Assembly (NCBI RefSeq): GCF_031085175.1
Contig: NZ_JAVHUY010000015.1
Span: 1-64,000, forward strand
Length of the DNA stretch: 64,000 nt
Direction of reading: 5' to 3'
Source of the DNA: Phytohabitans maris
GTDB lineage: Bacteria; Actinomycetota; Actinomycetes; Mycobacteriales; Micromonosporaceae
The translations under genes were made by a program, and so were the position numbers. Below, piece by piece: positions 35,518 to 44,794 of the stretch. The stretch's first letter is position 1, and every line of letters starts with the position of its first letter. Under the pieces are notes generated by a model. The model saw nothing but the letters and a program-made list of their open reading frames with translations. It was not told where the DNA came from and searched no databases.

Positions 35518-38500
35518 TTACGGGAGGCCGGCCAGGTGGAAGGCGGCCCAGTCGACCGTGCCGGCGAAGGCCGGGGCGTCCGGCGGGCGGGCTTCCCAGT
35601 CCGCCAGCACCGGGCCGGCCGCGTCCCACTCCCGCAGCACGCGGACGACGTCCGCATTGGACAGCTCGGCGCGCAGGGAACGCCGGGCGGCGGCGAGGGC
35701 CGCCGCGGCGGGGACCGCGCCCTGCCGCCAGCACCGGAAGAACTCGCCGACCATCAGCGCGGCCTCCAGGTCGCCGACCGCCCAGTGGGTGGCGATCACC
35801 CGCCCGGCGCCGGCCGCGAGGAGGGCGCCCGGCAGGCCGACGGCGTCGCCGCGCCACCGTCCGGCGGAGGCGGTGCCCGAGTCGCAGGCGGAGAGCACGA
35901 CCAGCGACGCCCCGACCGGCCCGTCGTCGGCGAGCAGCCGGGCCACGCCGAGCCGGCCGTCGTCGCCGTCAGCGGTGGCGCAGCGCAGGTGCGAGCGCGC
36001 CGGCTCGTCCGGGTCGAAGCGCCCGGGGCCGGCGAAGTGCACGACGTCGCAGCCGCGCAGCAGCTTGAGCACCGCGTCCACGGTCGCCTCGTCTCCGGTG
36101 AACGTCGTCGCCGGCATGGCCGCGGTGCCGGCCGCCCGCCGGCTGAGCGGGCGCCCCCCGGCGACGTCCACGGCCTGCCCCAGCGTGCGCGCCCCGACGG
36201 CCTCGTCCCGCGGCGCCGCCTCGTCCAGCGGTGCCGCCTCGTCCAGCGGTGCCGCCTCGTCCCGCGGTGCCGCCTCGTCCCGCGGTGCCGCCTCGTCCCG
36301 CGGTGGTGCCTCGTCCCGCGGTGCCGCCTCGCCCCGCGGACCTGGCTCGTCCCGTGGTGCCGGCTCGTCCCGCGGACCCGGCTGAGGCTCGTCGGGGCGG
36401 AGCAGGGTGAGGCTCGGCGCGTAGGAGATCCGGAGCCGCTCGCCCACCTGGCCGCCATCCGGGAGCCGGGCCGCGTCCAGCGGCAGGCCGGCGAGGCGGG
36501 CGGAGGGGAGCAGCACGACACCGGCCGTACCCGCCGGGACCGCCGCCAGCAGCGGCGCCCAGAGCTCGCGTCCGAGCAGCCGGCCCACCGCGTCCAGCCG
36601 GCCCGCGGGCAGGGCGGAGCCGGTGGCCGCCGGGACGTCGTCCGCGCCGACGCCGGGGCGTTCGAGGATCGCGCTCCACCCGCGCCGCCCGGCGCAGACG
36701 ACGGTCAGGGTGGGGGCCAGGTCGAGGTACGCGGCGACGGTGTCCGGCGGCAGCGCCGCGGTGGCCTCCTCCAGCGCGGGCAGCGCCGCCGCCGGGAGGG
36801 CCTCGCCGAAGACCGCCCGCAGGAACGCCGCCCGCCGCCCCTCGGCCACCTCCGCCGCGAACGTGGCGTCACCCGCCCGGACCGCCGCCGCGCCGGCCAG
36901 CTCGTACGCCCGGTCGGTGCCGCGCGCCCGCCGCCACCGCTCGCCGGGCGACCCGACCGGGCCGGTGTCCCGGGAGACCGCGTCCAGGCACTGGCGCAGG
37001 GCCGGGCGGGCGCCGGGCCAGTCGCCGCGCTCGGCCGAGAGCAGCGCGGTGAGGAAGTACGTGCGGCTGGCGAGCGACACGATCACCGGCGCGCCCGGCG
37101 CGAGTACCGGCTGGAACGCCTCCTCGGCCGCGCCCGCGTCGCCGCGCTGGAGGTGGCACTCCACCAGGTTGAGCCGGGCGACCCGCTCCTGCTCGGCGGC
37201 GCCGAGCTCGCGGTACCCGATGGCGGCCCGCTCGTGGCACACGGCCGCCGCCGCGGCGTCTCCGGCTCTCATGTGGACGGTGCCGAGGGTGTCCAGCGCC
37301 GCCGCGTGAGCGTGGCGGTCGCCGGCCTGCTCGGCGAGGTCGGCCGCCGCGGCGAGGTGGTCCCGCGCGGCGTCGAGGTCGTCGAGGGAGAACGCCACCT
37401 CGCCGCGGATCGCCAGCGTCCGGCCCAGCCCACCCAGGTCACCCTCCGCGCGGAAGGTCTCGGCCGCCCGGCCGAGCACCCGGTTGGCGCCGGCCGCGTC
37501 GCCCGTCGCGGTGAGCGCCCGCGCCAGCACCTGTTCGAGGTACGCCGCCGCGGCCGGGTGCCCGCCCAGCGCGCGTACCCGGGGCTCCAGGGCCTCGACC
37601 GCCTCGGCCGCGCGTCCGGCGGCGGTCAGCGCCAGGCCCCACTCGCCGGTGGCGGCCGCCCCGATCGGCGAGGGGTCGGCGGCGAGGGCGAGCTCGTGCG
37701 CGCGGCCCAGGCTGGCGAGCGCGGCGGAGGTGTCGTGGCCGGCGCGGTGGGCGAGCCCTTCCACGGTCAGGAACTCGATCCGCAGCTCGCCCTGCGCGCC
37801 CGACTCGACCCGCCCGCGCAGGGCGTTGAGCACCGTGAGGGCGGCCGTCGCGCGCCCGCCGGCGGTGTACGCCCGGGCCAGCGCCACACCCGTCGCCGGG
37901 TCGGCGGTCTCCAGCCAGGCCCGTTCGAGCCCGCGCAGCCCGGTCCCGGCTGGCTCGCGGTCCGCCTCCGGCCCGGCGTTCTCGCCCGGGACCTCCGGCT
38001 CCGCCGTCCCGCCGCCGCTCGCCGCCGCGCCACCGGCTTCCGCGTGGGTCGGGCCGTCGCGCCCTTCCGGGCCGGCGGCCGCCTCGCTGTCGGCGTGCGC
38101 CTGGGGGGCGGACGTCTCGCTGTCGGCGTGCATTGGCGGGGCGGCGGTCTCGCCGTCGGGGTGTGACTCGGCGGTTAGCGGGTCGAGGAGGGCGACGGCC
38201 TCGTCGCCGCGGTCGAGGGCCATCAGCGCGGCGCTCTCGTTGCCGGCCGCCACCAGCGCCAGCCGCTCGTAGCCCTGCTCGGCGGCCACCACGCGGGCCT
38301 CCCGCGCGTACCGCAGCGACTCCTCCTGCCGGCCGAGCCGGGCGAGGTGCGCCGCGCCCTCGTTGAGCAGCTCGGCGCGGAGCGCCTCGTCCGCACCGCC
38401 GGAGAGCCGGGCGAGCCCGACCTCGATCAGGTCGAGGAACCGCTGGTCGTCGTCCGGCGACTCGACGAACGCGAGCAGGAGCCGGTACAGGCGCCCGGCG

Positions 38501-41163
38501 AGCAGGTCGTCCGGCGTGGTGTCGGCGACGAGCTGGATCACGGTACCGGCCATGACCCCGTCGCCGCCCTGGGCCACGTGCAGGCAGACGGCGGTCGCCA
38601 CGTCGGCGTCGAGCCCCAGGGCGGCGGTGGTCTCGCGGGCCGCCTCGTACGGCCGCCGCCCCTCGGCGACCTCCTCGCCGAGGTGGAGCAGACCCGCGGC
38701 GCCACCGGCGGAGGTGGCCGGCGCCGGATCCGGCCGGCCCCGGTCGAGCCGATCCTGAACCGCATCCAACCAGGAAAGGAACGGCGTCGCCGCCTCGGCC
38801 GGTGCCGCGCCGCCGTCCGCGCCGGCCACCCACGCGCCGAGTACGAGGTCCAGGTCGTCGCGGCGCATGGCGAGCAGTTCGACTGTCTCGTCGCGTGGCT
38901 CGGCCTGCTCGGGGCTGGTCGCCGTGTCCGGTGGCTCCGGCGGGGCCGCCTCGACGTCCGGTTGCCGAGCCTCGACGTCCACCGTGGGGTGGTGGTCCGG
39001 CTGGTCAGATCCGGCGGGCGGCTCCGGCTCGGCTCGCGCCGCCTGGTCGTCCGGGTGATCGGGTTCGGTGCCCGCGGTCTCCGGTTCCGGCTCGAGCTTC
39101 GCCGGCGGTTCATCGGGGTGTTGGGCGCCGGTCGTCGCGGTCGATGCCGGGTCCTCGGGGGTGGCGGCCGCCGCCGGGTCCTCCGGGTGACCGGCGGTCG
39201 CCGCCGGCGGCTCGTCCGGGTGGTCGGCGCCGGTGGCCGCGGTCGCCGCCGGCGTGAGGTCCGGGTGGTCGGCCGCGGTCGCCGGCGTGTGGTCGGGGTG
39301 GTCGGCCGGGGTCGCCGGTGTGTGGTCGGGGTGGTCGGGTCCGGCGGCCGTGGTCGTTGGCCGCGGGTGGTCGGGGGTGGCGAGGGCGGTCCCGGGCTGG
39401 GCCGGCGGCGGCGGGGCGTCCAGGTGATCCGGGCCGGTGGCCGGGGGAGGCGGCTGGGTCGGTCTGGCGACGTCGCGGTCGTGCAGCTCGGCCAGGAGCA
39501 GGTGGGCGCGGACGGAGAGGCGGCACTCCTCGGCGTTCGTGGCGTCCGCGAGCCGTACCACCGTGCGCAGCGCGGCCTCGGCCGGCGCGCGGGCGTTGTC
39601 GCGGCGCAGCGCCTCCGCCCAGGCGAGGTGGGTGACGAGCGTGTCCCGGCGGACCGCGCCGGCCAGGACCGGGTCGCCGCCGGCGTGCCGCGCCGCCAGG
39701 CCGAGCCGGTCGACCGCCTCGGGGTAGCGCTGCCGGGCGGCGAGGTAGGCGGCGGTCTGCGTCTCGGCGATGGCCAGCCGGTCCGCGCGGCCGGTCCGCG
39801 CCGCCGCGTCGAGCATCGTGGCGATGATCCGCTCAGCCTCGTCGAGGCCGCCACGGCTGATCAGGAGGGCGACGAGGTTGGCGGTCCAGCGGCTGAGGTT
39901 GAGCATGTCGCCGTAGCGCAGGCAGTGCTCGATCGCCCGGTCGTAGGAGTCGACCGCCGCCCGCGCGTCGCCGGCCCGGTCCAGCGCGACCGCCTTCTCG
40001 CCGAGCACCCCGCAGAGGCCGGCCTCCTGCCCCTCCGCCCGGGCCGCCACCTCCGCCCGCGCGAACCGGTCGATCGCCGCCGCCAGCTCACCGGAGGCGA
40101 GCAGGTCGGCACCCTCCCGCGCCAGCGCCGCGAAGCCGCCCGGACCGGCCGCCGCTGCGGAGCCGCCGCCCGGGCCGGTCACCGTCCCATAGCCGCCCGG
40201 GCCGGTCACCGTTTCGAAGCCGCCTGATCCGGGGACCGCGGGGAAGCTGTCACCCGGGCCGGCCGGGGAGCCGGAGCCGCCGGGGCCGGCCGGCCTGGTG
40301 AAGGCCAGGGCGCCGGGGTCGGCCGGCGGGGCGAAGTCGCGCGCGGGAGGCGGCCCGCCTGGAAGAGCCGGCCCGGCGGGTTCGCGCCACGGGCCGGGCT
40401 CGCCCGGCGGAGCCGAGGAGTCGAAGACGTGCGACGGCGCCGGCTGGGCGAAGCTGCCGGCCGGGGCCACCTGGGGAACGCCGCCCGAGCGTGCCGCCTG
40501 GCCGAAGCCGGGCGGGCGGGTGAGGTCGGTCGCGTACTGGGCGGCCAGGGCCGGGTCGGCGGCGAGCACCTCCAGCACCGCGCTGGCGATCCGGGAGCGG
40601 TGGGCGTCGCCGTCCATGGCGGCCACGGCGGCGGCGTTCTGCGCGGCGACCCGGGCCTGCCCCACGTACGCGCGGTCGGCGGCGGCGAGCGCGGTCAGCC
40701 GGGGCAGCGCGCCGACCAGTACGTCCTTCGCCACCCGTACGTGGTTGTCGCGCAGCGCGATCTCGGCCGCCAGCAGCTCGAAGTAGATGGCCAGCCCGGC
40801 GTGACCGGCCTGCGCGGCGAGCACCCGCCCGGCCGCCACGTCGGCGCTGCGGAAGCCCTCCGGGTCGCTGGCGATCCGGTCGTGGACGCGGAACGCCTCC
40901 AGCGCCAGCCTGGCCTCGGGGCGGCCGGCCAGAAACCCGGCGACCCGCTCGTAGTGGTCGGCGCCGGCCACGCCCGCGCCCACGTACGCCTCCAGCAGCT
41001 CGAACACGGCGTCGGCCTCGTCCACCCCCACGCCGCCGTACGGCGGGGAGCCGCCGACCGACCAGACCAGGTCCGCGTACGCGTCCTCGTCACCGTTGGC
41101 GGCGATGAAGCGCAGCATCCAGTACGGCCACGGCTGTGCCGCCGGCTCCGGGTGCTGTCCCAT
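35518..41163 (-). CDS. Giant TPR-CHAT domain protein
   Basis: A 1,881-residue protein. Most of the chain is TPR-like helical repeats rich in alanine, in three blocks (about 60-190, 340-520 and 790-1400) separated by Pro/Gly- or Asp/His/Pro-rich linkers. The last 400 residues are a CHAT caspase-like peptidase domain with His in DVVHFAGPGRFDPDE and Cys in LVVLSACDSG, both catalytic residues kept, then ATHWAVGDLEAALMVGEFFR. A hexapeptide repeat (DEAAPR type) interrupts the domain. CHAT-TPR proteins are proteases or scaffolds, some in defence. ATG 41163 starts at a clear N-terminus. Neighbours give no partner. Confidence 0.85.
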   Translation of the reverse strand: MGQHPEPAAQPWPYWMLRFIAANGDEDAYADLVWSVGGSPPYGGVGVDEADAVFELLEAYVGAGVAGADHYERVAGFLAGRPEARLALEAFRVHDRIASDPEGFRSADVAAGRVLAAQAGHAGLAIYFELLAAEIALRDNHVRVAKDVLVGALPRLTALAAADRAYVGQARVAAQNAAAVAAMDGDAHRSRIASAVLEVLAADPALAAQYATDLTRPPGFGQAARSGGVPQVAPAGSFAQPAPSHVFDSSAPPGEPGPWREPAGPALPGGPPPARDFAPPADPGALAFTRPAGPGGSGSPAGPGDSFPAVPGSGGFETVTGPGGYGTVTGPGGGSAAAAGPGGFAALAREGADLLASGELAAAIDRFARAEVAARAEGQEAGLCGVLGEKAVALDRAGDARAAVDSYDRAIEHCLRYGDMLNLSRWTANLVALLISRGGLDEAERIIATMLDAAARTGRADRLAIAETQTAAYLAARQRYPEAVDRLGLAARHAGGDPVLAGAVRRDTLVTHLAWAEALRRDNARAPAEAALRTVVRLADATNAEECRLSVRAHLLLAELHDRDVARPTQPPPPATGPDHLDAPPPPAQPGTALATPDHPRPTTTAAGPDHPDHTPATPADHPDHTPATAADHPDLTPAATAATGADHPDEPPAATAGHPEDPAAAATPEDPASTATTGAQHPDEPPAKLEPEPETAGTEPDHPDDQAARAEPEPPAGSDQPDHHPTVDVEARQPDVEAAPPEPPDTATSPEQAEPRDETVELLAMRRDDLDLVLGAWVAGADGGAAPAEAATPFLSWLDAVQDRLDRGRPDPAPATSAGGAAGLLHLGEEVAEGRRPYEAARETTAALGLDADVATAVCLHVAQGGDGVMAGTVIQLVADTTPDDLLAGRLYRLLLAFVESPDDDQRFLDLIEVGLARLSGGADEALRAELLNEGAAHLARLGRQEESLRYAREARVVAAEQGYERLALVAAGNESAALMALDRGDEAVALLDPLTAESHPDGETAAPPMHADSETSAPQAHADSEAAAGPEGRDGPTHAEAGGAAASGGGTAEPEVPGENAGPEADREPAGTGLRGLERAWLETADPATGVALARAYTAGGRATAALTVLNALRGRVESGAQGELRIEFLTVEGLAHRAGHDTSAALASLGRAHELALAADPSPIGAAATGEWGLALTAAGRAAEAVEALEPRVRALGGHPAAAAYLEQVLARALTATGDAAGANRVLGRAAETFRAEGDLGGLGRTLAIRGEVAFSLDDLDAARDHLAAAADLAEQAGDRHAHAAALDTLGTVHMRAGDAAAAAVCHERAAIGYRELGAAEQERVARLNLVECHLQRGDAGAAEEAFQPVLAPGAPVIVSLASRTYFLTALLSAERGDWPGARPALRQCLDAVSRDTGPVGSPGERWRRARGTDRAYELAGAAAVRAGDATFAAEVAEGRRAAFLRAVFGEALPAAALPALEEATAALPPDTVAAYLDLAPTLTVVCAGRRGWSAILERPGVGADDVPAATGSALPAGRLDAVGRLLGRELWAPLLAAVPAGTAGVVLLPSARLAGLPLDAARLPDGGQVGERLRISYAPSLTLLRPDEPQPGPRDEPAPRDEPGPRGEAAPRDEAPPRDEAAPRDEAAPRDEAAPLDEAAPLDEAAPRDEAVGARTLGQAVDVAGGRPLSRRAAGTAAMPATTFTGDEATVDAVLKLLRGCDVVHFAGPGRFDPDEPARSHLRCATADGDDGRLGVARLLADDGPVGASLVVLSACDSGTASAGRWRGDAVGLPGALLAAGAGRVIATHWAVGDLEAALMVGEFFRCWRQGAVPAAAALAAARRSLRAELSNADVVRVLREWDAAGPVLADWEARPPDAPAFAGTVDWAAFHLAGLP
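36201..36383. repeat. In-frame 18-bp tandem repeats within the CHAT gene
   Basis: About ten copies of an 18-bp unit close to GGTGCCGCCTCGTCCCGC encode DEAAPR/DEAAPL hexapeptides. Units are nearly identical, with the outer ones more diverged (DEPGPR, DEPAPR). Copy number could change by slippage without breaking the frame. Confidence 0.85.
39100..39410. repeat. Degenerate repeats encoding an Asp-His-Pro linker in the CHAT gene
   Basis: Irregular 24-36-bp repeats encode GPDHPDHTPATPADHPDHTP-like units (DHPD followed by a Thr/Ala/Pro run), about nine copies. They form a disordered linker between TPR blocks. The DNA repeat is coding and in frame. Confidence 0.7.
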
Positions 41164-41292
41164 CCAATCACCGCCGATGCGAGGAAGCCCTCACAAGATA
41201 TGACGGATAGCGCCCCATGGTCAGTCGGGTCGATGCGGGACTACGGAGGGTGGCGGCCGGTCAAGGTGGCGCCGCCCGGGTCCGGGAACGCG

Positions 41293-41703
41293 CTACCCGA
41301 GCGACGCGGTCGCGGCGGTGAGCGTCGGGTAGACGTGGAAGCGGCGCTCCAGCTCGGTCGTCTGCAGGAGCCGCCGCACGAGCGGGTTGAGGGCGGCGAG
41401 GCGCAGCCAACCCCCCTCGGCCATGGCCCGGTCGTGCACGGAGAGCAGCAGTCCCAGCCCGGTCGAGTCGACGAACGACACGTCCCGCAGGTCGAGCACC
41501 ACGTGCGGGCTGGCCAGGAACGCGTCGTTGAGGCGCTCCTGCATCGGCCCGACGTTCCAGAAGTCGATGACGCCGCGCGCGACGGCGACGCTGACGTCGT
41601 GGTGCTCCTCCACCTCGACGGTGAGCCCCAGCTCACCGTAGGCGTCGCCGCCCGGGTCGCGGCGCCGGTCGGCGTGCAGACCGTCGTTCGTCACCCATCC
41701 CAT
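41293..41703 (-). CDS. STAS-domain anti-sigma factor antagonist
   Basis: A 136-residue protein with a STAS domain of the SpoIIAA/RsbV type: VEVEEHHDVSVAVARGVIDFWN, then VVLDLRDVSFVDSTGLGLLL, where the Ser of DSTGLG is the phosphorylation site read by anti-sigma kinases. About 30 extra residues precede the domain. ATG 41703 has GGGGGG seven bases upstream. No anti-sigma or sigma factor gene adjoins it, so it is an orphan partner-switching component. It lies upstream of the CHAT gene on the same strand with a 129-base gap. Confidence 0.88.
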   Translation of the reverse strand: MGWVTNDGLHADRRRDPGGDAYGELGLTVEVEEHHDVSVAVARGVIDFWNVGPMQERLNDAFLASPHVVLDLRDVSFVDSTGLGLLLSVHDRAMAEGGWLRLAALNPLVRRLLQTTELERRFHVYPTLTAATASLG

Positions 41704-41775
41704 GATCAACCCCCCGCATGTGCCGGCGTGGTTGCCCGCGGACGGGTGGGGTCAAACCAAGATGTGGAACGAAAG

Positions 41776-42351
41776 CTACGGTTCGTCGACTTCGTGGATG
41801 GCGGCCTCCTCGGCCGTTGGGGCGCCGCCCGCCGCGCCGGCGTCCCGGGCGATCGACGACTCCTCGGTGTCCCCGCGGACCCCCTCGTCCGGCTCGACCA
41901 GCCGGCCCACCTCGCGTTCGCCGGGCTCCAGGTCGTAGAGGGAGACGGCTGAGTCGCGGCGCGGGTCGACCGGGCCGGTGTCGTCCAGTGGGGTGTCGCT
42001 GTCCACCCGGTCGGTCTCCTCGGTCAGCGGGTCCGGGTCGAACGCCTCCACCTGGATCGGCGACGTCTTGACGTCGCGGCGTTCGCCGGGGTCGCGCATC
42101 GCCGGGTCGGGGGTCTCGCGGGTGAGCTTGTCGTCCAGCGACTCGCCGTCGCGCTGTTCGTCGGGGGTGTTGCCGAACGTGTCGATCCCGTCCGGGTGGT
42201 CGTCGCGGTCCAGCGGGATGGCGGCCGGCGCCGGCCCGTCCGCCTCGCGGACGGTCTCGACCTCGTCGTAGGCGCCGGAGTCGTCGTCCGCGACGTCGGG
42301 GACGCCGAGCACCTCGGGATCGGAGAGCGGGTGCGGGTACTGGTCGCTCAT
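41776..42351 (-). CDS. DUF5709 acidic protein
   Basis: A 191-residue, very acidic, probably disordered protein. Matching DUF5709 features are DTFGNTPDEQRDGESLDDKLTRETPD, VGRLVEPDEGVRGDTEE and the C-terminal GAPTAEEAAIHEVDEP. The family is restricted to actinomycetes and has no known function. ATG 42351 begins the conserved MSDQYPHPLSDPEV start. It stands between the MBL hydrolase and the STAS gene on the same strand. Confidence 0.8.
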   Translation of the reverse strand: MSDQYPHPLSDPEVLGVPDVADDDSGAYDEVETVREADGPAPAAIPLDRDDHPDGIDTFGNTPDEQRDGESLDDKLTRETPDPAMRDPGERRDVKTSPIQVEAFDPDPLTEETDRVDSDTPLDDTGPVDPRRDSAVSLYDLEPGEREVGRLVEPDEGVRGDTEESSIARDAGAAGGAPTAEEAAIHEVDEP

Positions 42352-42379
42352 GCCGGTCTCCTACCCAGGTCGGGCGGCT

Positions 42380-43201
42380 TTATCCGGACCGGGCGCGGAC
42401 CGGCAGCTCCGCGGTCTCGCCGCGGCGCAGGGGGAGCAGGCGGGTCACCGAGCCGTTGCGGGTGGCCTCGCGCAGGTAGTCGCCGAGCGGCGACCGGTAC
42501 GCCGGGTAGTCGTGGTAGTGGAGCGGCACGGTGACCCGCGGCCGGATCAGCCGGGTCAGCAGGTTGCCCTGCCGCCCGTCCATGCTCAGCGGTACGCCGA
42601 GCGCGCGGGCGCCACCCAGGTGCAGCAGCATCGCGTCGACCTCCGGGTACCGGCGGGGGATCTCGGCAAGGCCCGGCCGGTAGAGCGTGTCGCCGCTGAC
42701 GTAGAGGCGGAACAGCGGCTGCCCGTCCCGTTCCAGCTCGACGATCGCGCCCATCGTCGGCGGCAGCAGCCGGGCCAGTCCGCGCGGGCCGTGATACGCC
42801 GGGGTGGCGGTGACCCGGAGCAGTTGGGCGCCGCGGACGAGCTCGTGGCTCGCCCACGGGCCCAGCCCGGTCGCCGCCCGGAAGCCCCACTGCCGCAGCC
42901 GCCGCTGGGCCGCCGGTGGTGCCAGTACCGTCAGGTGCCGGGCCAGCCCGCGCCGGGCCACCCGGTCGAAGTGGTCGCCGTGCAGGTGGGACAGCAGGAC
43001 CGCGTCGAGCGGCGGCAGTTCGGCGAGGGTGAGGGCCGGGTCCGCTCGGCGGCGGGTCCAGACCCCGTACCCGAGATAGGCCCGGTGCCCCGCGGGCAGG
43101 AAGTTGGGGTCGGTGAGCAGGGTGAACCCGCCGATCCGTAGGATGGTCGTCGCGTTGCCGACCACCGTGACGCTCGCCGGCGGCAGGCCGCTCGCGGTCA
43201 T
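42380..43201 (-). CDS. MBL-fold metal-dependent hydrolase (UlaG-like)
   Basis: A 273-residue metallo-beta-lactamase-fold hydrolase. The dimetal motif is LSHLHGDHFD, with further ligands in TPAYHGPRG, LYVSGDTLYR and VPLHYHDYPAY. The N-terminal NATTILRIGGFTLLTDPNFLP is like the UlaG/YtnP-type lactonases and phosphoesterases (L-ascorbate-6-P lactonase group). The true substrate is not evident. The ATG at 43201 lies 10 bases after the unknown 468-residue gene's stop, so the two are probably co-transcribed. Confidence 0.85.
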   Translation of the reverse strand: MTASGLPPASVTVVGNATTILRIGGFTLLTDPNFLPAGHRAYLGYGVWTRRRADPALTLAELPPLDAVLLSHLHGDHFDRVARRGLARHLTVLAPPAAQRRLRQWGFRAATGLGPWASHELVRGAQLLRVTATPAYHGPRGLARLLPPTMGAIVELERDGQPLFRLYVSGDTLYRPGLAEIPRRYPEVDAMLLHLGGARALGVPLSMDGRQGNLLTRLIRPRVTVPLHYHDYPAYRSPLGDYLREATRNGSVTRLLPLRRGETAELPVRARSG

Positions 43202-43211
43202 TCGGCGCCGC

Positions 43212-44618
43212 TCAGCAGACGAGGATGGCGGGCGTGGCGGCGCATTCGCCGATCGCCTCCATCGCGGCCTCCGGCCGCAGCGGCGCCGGCGGCGGCAGGT
43301 CGGCGGCCTGGCCGCGCAGCACGCCGGTGGCGTGCCGCACCGGCAGCGGAAACATGCCCAGGTTGGTGGCGGCCGGGTCGACGTGCGCGCGCCGGGCGCC
43401 GAACCGGGCGGCGGCGTGCCACTGCGACGGGTTGGCCGTCGCCGCGGTCGGTACGCCGAAGCCGTCCACCAGCACGTCGATCGAGCTGAACGTGGTGCTG
43501 CCCGCCAGCCACCAGCAGAGCGCGTTCGCGGCGCGGCTGGCCGGGGTCTCGCACCAGTACGGCACCAGCCCGGCGCGGAGCACCTGGGTGGGGTCGAGCA
43601 GCCGGCCGCTCTCCACGACGAGCCGGTTGCCGGTCTTGCCGGCGCCGCGCAGCCACTGGCGGTACAGGTCGGCGACCGCCGCGCTGAACGCCTCCGGGGC
43701 GGCGTAGAGCACCCGGTGCAGGTGCAGCCGGCGGGCCCGGGCCCACGAGCGCACGCTCTCCTCGAAGCCGGCCTCGACGCCGGTCTCGGTGTACCGCTCG
43801 GGGCAGGAGGTGGTCGGCGGCCGCCACCGCACCCGGTCCGCGTCGAGGTAGCGCAGCGCCTGGCAGAGCTGCGGGCCGGCGGTGCGGAACTCGCCGGCGT
43901 CCAGGCCGCTCGCCGGGCTGCCGAGCTGGAACGTGTGGCCGGCGCCGACGTCGAGCACTGGCCAGGTCCGCATGTCGCGGACCACGATCACGGCGGCGCC
44001 CCGGGTCAGGTACGCGGAGAGGAACTCCCGGTACGGGTCGGGCAGCTGCTGCCAGCGGGCGTGCAGCGAGACGGTGGAGCCGGCGAGCACGCCGCGCAGC
44101 ACCGGGTCGTGCACCTGGCGAACGGCGACGGCCGGGTTGTTGGCGAGCAGCCGGGCGGCGATCGCGGCGCCGTGGGTGAGCGCGGCGGCCGGGTCGTCGG
44201 GGGAGCCGTCCGGCCACTGCACCGCCATCTCGAAGCCGGAGGGGAGCCACGGCACGCCGGCCGCGGCCGCGAGGTGCACGGCGGCGCCGTGCGGGGAGCC
44301 GATGACCACCGCCGGGTACTGCCGCCGCGGGTACTGGCCGACCACCCACCGCGCCACCTCGTCGGCGTCGATCCCGCTGGTGGCCGCCACGGGTATCGCC
44401 GCCTGGCTGGCGTGGCGCGCGGCGGCCCGGCGGGCACCGGAGGGCAGGACGCCGCCGTAGCGGGCCACCATCGGCCGCCGGCCGAGGTCACCGCAGTCGC
44501 GGCCGTGGAGCGCCCGGGCGCCGGCCGTGACGAGTACCCGGGTAAGGCTGTCCGGGCACACGACCCGATCGGGACCGGCCGCGGTCGCGGCGGTCGCACG
44601 TGCCGATTCCTCCAACAT
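43212..44618 (-). CDS. Conserved-looking protein of unknown function
   Basis: A 468-residue soluble protein I do not recognise. It begins MLEESARATAATAAGPDRVV and contains GRRPMVARYGG, PAVVIGSPHGAAVHLAAAAG, VLDVGAGHTFQLGSPASGLD and a tryptophan-rich C-terminal part with WWLAGSTTFSSIDVLVDGF. Segments such as VVIGSPHGAA hint at an alpha/beta fold, but no catalytic motif is certain. ATG 44618 has AAAGGGA upstream. The frame stays open farther 5' into the palindromic repeat but has poor coding character there. It precedes the MBL hydrolase by 10 bases. Confidence 0.6.
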   Translation of the reverse strand: MLEESARATAATAAGPDRVVCPDSLTRVLVTAGARALHGRDCGDLGRRPMVARYGGVLPSGARRAAARHASQAAIPVAATSGIDADEVARWVVGQYPRRQYPAVVIGSPHGAAVHLAAAAGVPWLPSGFEMAVQWPDGSPDDPAAALTHGAAIAARLLANNPAVAVRQVHDPVLRGVLAGSTVSLHARWQQLPDPYREFLSAYLTRGAAVIVVRDMRTWPVLDVGAGHTFQLGSPASGLDAGEFRTAGPQLCQALRYLDADRVRWRPPTTSCPERYTETGVEAGFEESVRSWARARRLHLHRVLYAAPEAFSAAVADLYRQWLRGAGKTGNRLVVESGRLLDPTQVLRAGLVPYWCETPASRAANALCWWLAGSTTFSSIDVLVDGFGVPTAATANPSQWHAAARFGARRAHVDPAATNLGMFPLPVRHATGVLRGQAADLPPPAPLRPEAAMEAIGECAATPAILVC

Positions 44619-44716
44619 CACCCACGTCCCTTTAGGTCGCCCGGTCTCGCACGAGATGGCCGCAAATCGGTCGCCCAAACGTCCACCGCCGGGTTGTTTC
44701 GGCAACCCACCACTCA

Positions 44717-44764
44717 TTGACAACGATGTATCGGCGCGGGATCCTCTTCTTGGAGAGCGCTCTC
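44717..44764 (+). promoter_or_regulatory. Promoter and LacI-type operator of the GH76 gene
   Basis: TTGACA at 44717-44722 and GATCCT at 44740-44745 are 17 bases apart. A perfect 12-bp palindrome GAGAGCGCTCTC at 44753-44764 covers the expected transcription start. CGCT-centred palindromes such as the CebR box are the operators of LacI-family repressors of actinomycete glycosidase genes, so sugar-dependent repression is likely. The leader then contains palindromic repeat copy 3. Confidence 0.65.
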
Positions 44765-44794
44765 TGGAGTGCTTTCGGGGTCGGGGTGATGGGC

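Noticed and set aside
35440-35520. GCTTGCGGC short repeats after the molybdenum hydroxylase genes
   Set aside because: Only a few short, imperfect units in GC-rich sequence; too weak to call an element.
39100-39410. Regular repeats that could suggest a CRISPR array
   Set aside because: Units are degenerate, in frame and encode a Pro/Asp/His linker within the CHAT protein; no spacers of constant length and no cas genes.
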